64,000 nt of DNA from an uncultured Psychroserpens sp. (lineage in GTDB: Bacteria; Bacteroidota; Bacteroidia; Flavobacteriales; Flavobacteriaceae). Below are positions 60,588-64,000 of this stretch, piece after piece. The stretch is taken from assembly GCF_947503375.1 (NCBI RefSeq), contig NZ_CANNDQ010000001.1, positions 620,001-684,000 of the forward strand. The letters are read 5' to 3'. Made by a program: the position numbers and the translations under genes. A model generated the notes under the pieces. That model searched no databases. It was not told where the DNA came from and saw nothing but the letters and a program-made list of their open reading frames with translations. How positions within the stretch are numbered: the stretch's first letter is position 1; each line of letters begins with the position of its first letter.

Positions 60588-61475
60588 TTATTCATTTTTA
60601 GTTTTGATACGTTCAGGATGTAATTCCCCATCTTCAAAATAAATTAAAGGCATCACGTCTGGCGTTACATTTGGACTAACATTAGAGCTATTCCTTGATG
60701 GACTATTAGGATCACTAGGTATTTCAGAACTTATAGTTGTGACTGACTGGCCACCAGTTTTGTAAGCTTTAGGATCGTGCTTTAATAAATCTCCTTTTGG
60801 AGTAGCAACAAAGGCCGTATATCCTTCGGTCTTATTAGCTCTTTGTCTATTAGCGTCTAAATCTTGATCAGAAAAAGAATTATCATCTGGAGGAATCAAT
60901 CCATTCTCAGTGAAACCATGTCCTTCTCCAGCTCTATCTTGAGAATGAGTATGAATATCCCCTGTAACTTGAGAACTATCTATACCTTCCGGTAGTGGAA
61001 CAGCTTCAGGAGTACCAGCAGTACCACCTTCATTTGCATCATTTTTATATCCTACTGGCACAGCATAAGTTGTATAAGTGTTCCCTGAGGCATCAGTCGT
61101 TTCATAAAAAACGCTTATTAACTCCACATTATTGTTTATCGAAACACCATTATACTGATTGGCAAAGTCAAGAGCTGCGGCTTCCTTATTCTTGAACTGA
61201 TCACCAGGAGCCATCCCATCAGAATCATAAAAATATATTGGATTATCAAAAGCATAGTTATAAGGAGAATGTTTTCTCATTTTTTCAGCTAAAGGATCAA
61301 GATTCATCCAACGTCCAATTGCAGGGTCATAATTACGAGCTGTGATATCAATCCATTCTAAGCCCAGTTCATCTTGTTCTTCCTTTCCTACGAATCCATA
61401 CGGATGGTCAGTACCATTAATTACGTTATTATACCCTTTATGTTTTAAGCCAAAGGGATAGTAGTCTAAGACCAT
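60588..61475 (-). CDS. orphan Rhs tip: RHS core + DUF4329/JAB-like toxin domain
   Basis: 295 aa starting [17 protein letters not shown] right after the IS1 linker. The core (to about residue 92) has [21 protein letters not shown] and [10 protein letters not shown]. The C-terminal domain has [10 protein letters not shown], then [10 protein letters not shown] and [18 protein letters not shown], the His-x-His ... Ser-x-x-Asp pattern of JAB-type (DUF4329) Rhs toxins, probably proteases or deubiquitinase-like enzymes. The lipoprotein immunity gene follows. It lacks the delivery barrel. Confidence 0.82.
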   Translation of the reverse strand: MVLDYYPFGLKHKGYNNVINGTDHPYGFVGKEEQDELGLEWIDITARNYDPAIGRWMNLDPLAEKMRKHSPYNYAFDNPIYFYDSDGMAPGDQFKNKEAAALDFANQYNGVSINNNVELISVFYETTDASGNTYTTYAVPVGYKNDANEGGTAGTPEAVPLPEGIDSSQVTGDIHTHSQDRAGEGHGFTENGLIPPDDNSFSDQDLDANRQRANKTEGYTAFVATPKGDLLKHDPKAYKTGGQSVTTISSEIPSDPNSPSRNSSNVSPNVTPDVMPLIYFEDGELHPERIKTKNE

Positions 61476-62415
61476 TTTTTTGACCTTTCAACAATTTTAA
61501 CAAGCTGTTTCCAACTTTTACTACAGTATTTTTAAAGAACGTTTCTCTATACTAAGAATCTTCAATTTAGAACTTCTATCCCCAAAAATAAATTCTCAAA
61601 TGAGCTTCAAGATACTTTTCATTTTTTGAAAAACAAATCGTTTTTCTACTTAATCTTTTAATATGTGTTCGAAGTGTTAGATTATTGCGTTCAATAATAT
61701 TAGTACAATATTGAAATCGCTTATGAATTGCTCTCGGGATGATGCTCGTGTATATATTCAGTCGATCTGTATAGATTCGCTTTGGAACTAACAATAATAA
61801 TTTATTGATAAGTGGCTTTATATTCTCACTAGTCTTCCTACCAACAATAAAATCAATTACTGTTTTTGTTTGTTGCTCGATAGCATAAGTAATCCATATC
61901 ACGCTATCTTTATTACCTATAAAACTCCAAAGCTCATCAACTTCAAATTTGCAACCTAGCTTGTGAAAGCAAGGAGATTTAATTTCCTTACTTATTTTGA
62001 GTAGTCTTGATAACACTGTATTTTTAGAAATTTTCAATATTCTAGATATACTACGAATTCCACTGCCTTCTTTAAGCAAGTTTTTGATTAAATCATTAGT
62101 ATCAGAATTATAAGCTTTGTAGCTATACTCTAGTTGAAATCGTTTGTTGCAAGATTTACATTTGTAGCGTTGAACATTATTCTGAAATCCACTTTTTACG
62201 GATAGACCAATACATTTAGGACATTTTATATTTTCCATGTCCTAATTTAATACACAACGATTTAAGGATTCCTTATTTTAAGACCTACAGGAGATTTTGT
62301 ATTCTATCTAGATATCAATTATCAAAGAAAAACAGCAATCAACATTTCTGTTAACTACTGTTTTTCAATAATTTAAATTCTAATTTTAAGTCATGTCCTA
62401 ATTTGGGACACTACC
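61476..62415 (-). mobile_element. IS1-family module, copy D
   Basis: Runs from the shared linker (61476-61575) through the transposase to the end GGGACACTACC at 62415, 3 nt from the preceding immunity gene's stop. The leader carries a hairpin (AAAACAG 62329-62335 with CTGTTTT 62358-62364) at the same place as the differently sequenced hairpins in the other copies. Confidence 0.7.
61576..62238 (-). CDS. IS1-family transposase (copy D)
   Basis: 220 aa. Zinc finger (CPKC, YKCKSC), HTH, and DDE blocks VDELWSFIGNK, YTDRLNIYTS and IIERNNLTLRT. The last block has Asn where the other copies have His (IERHN), and EQQTK replaces ERQTK, so this copy is drifting and may be weakly active or inactive. The frame is intact. 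Confidence 0.88.
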   Translation of the reverse strand: MENIKCPKCIGLSVKSGFQNNVQRYKCKSCNKRFQLEYSYKAYNSDTNDLIKNLLKEGSGIRSISRILKISKNTVLSRLLKISKEIKSPCFHKLGCKFEVDELWSFIGNKDSVIWITYAIEQQTKTVIDFIVGRKTSENIKPLINKLLLLVPKRIYTDRLNIYTSIIPRAIHKRFQYCTNIIERNNLTLRTHIKRLSRKTICFSKNEKYLEAHLRIYFWG

Positions 62416-62418
62416 CGA

Positions 62419-62967
62419 TTAGTGCTGTACACTATGAAAAGTATTACCATTTATGATATACTCATTAAAATTTGGTTCATATATAATAAGGTCATCGTCT
62501 TTTTTATGATTCATTATATTGTTGGATTTAATGTTCTTTATTGTCAATAGGTTATCATCAATTAATCCATACAAAAGAATCAATTTATCTTTTTCAATAA
62601 TGTACCCTTTTAAATTTTTGAAATATCGTTTAGATTTCTCTTTCCTAAATATATCAAATTCAGTTTTACAAACGCTGACTTGAATTTCCGATTTATCTGT
62701 TTTTTCAAAATACATTACAAAGGTATTGGCGGTATTATCAAAAAGACCTTTAGATTGAACATCGTTAATTATATCTTCAATTACAGTGGACTTAATGGAA
62801 TGTGTTGATTCCATTTTTTCAATTTGCTCAAAATTGTAAATATTATTTGAACATGAAAGAACAATAACAGACATGAATAACACAAGGTTTCTATTAATTT
62901 TTCTTTTTAATAGGCGTTCCTTTTGTTGAAGGAGTGTATTGTATGTAAGATTTTGTTTTAACATCAT
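62419..62967 (-). CDS. lipoprotein immunity protein of the parental Rhs (start uncertain)
   Basis: The mature-type sequence follows a lipobox (LVLFMSVIVLSC, Cys about residue 39 of the longest frame). The longest frame starts at ATG 62967 and overlaps the Rhs 3' end by 74 nt, giving a long basic n-region (KERLLKRKINRN); a shorter non-ATG start near the Rhs stop is possible. The protein is of unknown family. It is directly downstream of the JAB-like tip, so it is its presumed immunity protein. Confidence 0.6.
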   Translation of the reverse strand: MMLKQNLTYNTLLQQKERLLKRKINRNLVLFMSVIVLSCSNNIYNFEQIEKMESTHSIKSTVIEDIINDVQSKGLFDNTANTFVMYFEKTDKSEIQVSVCKTEFDIFRKEKSKRYFKNLKGYIIEKDKLILLYGLIDDNLLTIKNIKSNNIMNHKKDDDLIIYEPNFNEYIINGNTFHSVQH

Positions 62968-64000
62968 AAACTTTTAAAATTATTAATTCTCCTCTATTTC
63001 TTCTTTTTATTTCTGCAAATTTTTTATCACCTTGTCCATACTTTTTATCTCTTTTATCAAAACCAGAAGGACCAGCATAACCATCAATACCTCCATCAGT
63101 TGGATGGCTATGAGTGTGTTCAAAATATACATCTTGACCCGAATTTTCACCCAAACTAGACCTTAATAAAGCACTTGCACCCCATTCTTTACCTTTAGAG
63201 TGAGATGTAGCAATCCAACTATTAATGTTGTCTTCAGTCAGCATACCCCATTCAACGTCAGTATTTTCAGCAAAAAATTCAAATAATTTATCAGCTCTAT
63301 CTCCACCTTTATGATAAAAATAATCATATTTTCTTCCTTTACCATCTTTTGCATTAGTATTTTGAGATAAAGAATTTTTGTCGGCTTCAGCAGAATCACT
63401 CTCATTTACTTCACCATTTCCATCTGTGTCTATTTTTTCCCCTTCATCATTTACCGCATAAACTCTATCAATTTCATTACCATCATCATCGAAATATTTC
63501 TTATCATCTATTTTATTAATATCTCCATTAGAATCAACTCCGTAAGTAGCTTTCATTCCATCAGGGTCAATAAAATAGACTGGATTGTTAAATGCATAAT
63601 TATAAGGAGAATGTCTACGCATTTCCTCTGCCAATGGGTCAATATTCATCCATCTCCCTAAGGCAGGGTCATAATTTCTTGCACCATAATCATACCAATC
63701 TAAACCGAGTTCATCTTGAAGTTCTTTTCCATTGTATTTAATTTTCTGAGCAGGATTCGTGCTTGTAATCACGTTATTATACCCTTTATGTTTTAAGCCA
63801 AAGGGATAGTAATTGTTTTCTTCTAAGATTTCTGTGTTATTTACGACACCATCTTTGTTGCTATCCATATAGGATACACGTATATTGCCTAAATGATCTT
63901 TGTATTGGTATACATGCTCAAAGTCTTTTCCTTGAGGTTGGATATAGCCTTCAGCATGAGGAAAAAACTGTAACACATCATCTTGGTAAATATACCCATT
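62894..64000 (-). CDS. Rhs-family polymorphic toxin, C-terminal part (JAB-like tip), partial
   Basis: The frame stays open to the right edge, where NGYIYQDDVLQFFPHAEGYI and HVYQYKDHLGNIRVSYMD are the last RHS repeats of a full-length protein. The core ([13 protein letters not shown] ... NPVYFIDPDGM) leads to a tip with EHTHSHPTDGG and PSGFDKRDKK, a JAB-type metal motif. This is the parental gene whose displaced tips fill 9988-21652 and 60588-61475. Export by T6SS-iii or another envelope system is possible but cannot be judged here. The immunity gene overlaps its end. Confidence 0.9.
   Translation of the reverse strand, partial: NGYIYQDDVLQFFPHAEGYIQPQGKDFEHVYQYKDHLGNIRVSYMDSNKDGVVNNTEILEENNYYPFGLKHKGYNNVITSTNPAQKIKYNGKELQDELGLDWYDYGARNYDPALGRWMNIDPLAEEMRRHSPYNYAFNNPVYFIDPDGMKATYGVDSNGDINKIDDKKYFDDDGNEIDRVYAVNDEGEKIDTDGNGEVNESDSAEADKNSLSQNTNAKDGKGRKYDYFYHKGGDRADKLFEFFAENTDVEWGMLTEDNINSWIATSHSKGKEWGASALLRSSLGENSGQDVYFEHTHSHPTDGGIDGYAGPSGFDKRDKKYGQGDKKFAEIKRRNRGELIILKVYDVKTKSYIQYTPSTKGTPIKKKN

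Noticed and set aside
36700..64000. CRISPR array
   Set aside because: Repeated short motifs exist, but no regularly spaced direct repeats with unique spacers and no cas gene were seen.

Overview
The window is AT-rich and reads as a chromosome segment of a Bacteroidota bacterium, most likely a marine-type member of the Flavobacteriaceae. The reasons are proteins with C-terminal type IX secretion (Por) sorting domains, promoters of the TTTG/TAnnTTTG type, few Shine-Dalgarno sites, a FeoB-associated Cys-rich micropeptide, Rhs proteins ending in the RHS-associated core, and Flavobacteria-like mobilisation and recombinase genes.

Region 1 (1-8943) is housekeeping DNA: the 3' part of an S9 peptidase, the feoA-feoB ferrous-iron uptake operon with a 47-aa Cys-rich partner, a SCO-type copper/thiol protein, a secreted M1 aminopeptidase, the site-2 protease RseP, and tRNA-Asn with its own promoter and terminator.

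Region 2 (about 9000-21660, minus strand) is a graveyard and library of orphan Rhs tips. At least six truncated RHS-core/toxin ORFs are each followed by an immunity gene. They are separated by IS1-family transposase modules that share a ~100-bp linker and a hairpin-bearing leader. Toxin types that can be read include a GIY-YIG nuclease, a BECR/DUF4258-like RNase, an HExxH metallopeptidase and several unknowns. The same array resumes at 60170-64000 with a DUF4329/JAB-type tip, another IS1 copy, and the C-terminus of the parental Rhs protein (JAB-like tip), whose body lies beyond the right edge. Transcription runs right to left, so the parental gene is upstream and the spare tips are downstream.

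Region 3 (about 21660-60130) interrupts this array with a ~38-kb mobile and defence island. It may be two elements. The first (21990-31962) has tandem tyrosine recombinases, a P-loop ATPase/winged-helix protein and an XRE regulator, and carries an AlbA/RecG-like ATPase, a small PD-(D/E)XK protein and a 1267-aa nuclease/STAND-like protein. The second (about 31968-60125) carries an XRE-controlled Septu-like ATPase/HNH pair, lipoproteins, a T9SS-sorted LRR/M23 protein, a mobilisation module (relaxase, accessory protein, soluble coupling ATPase, membrane proteins), a NACHT NTPase, a large serine recombinase, a replication-initiator-like protein, a Dam-type methylase, RadC, a second VirD4/HerA-like ATPase and a PD-(D/E)XK protein. 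No VirB4-like ATPase or other mating-pore gene is visible, so the element looks mobilisable rather than self-transmissible.

The most promising candidates for undescribed biology are the three-gene module at 21993-27788, the IS1-punctuated Rhs tip library with its conserved leader hairpins, the adjacent apparently catalysis-dead RadC-like and RuvC-like proteins next to the NACHT gene, and a recurring AGAGTCA...TTGTA motif that may coordinate the second element. All functional statements rest on reading motifs by eye; no searches were run.
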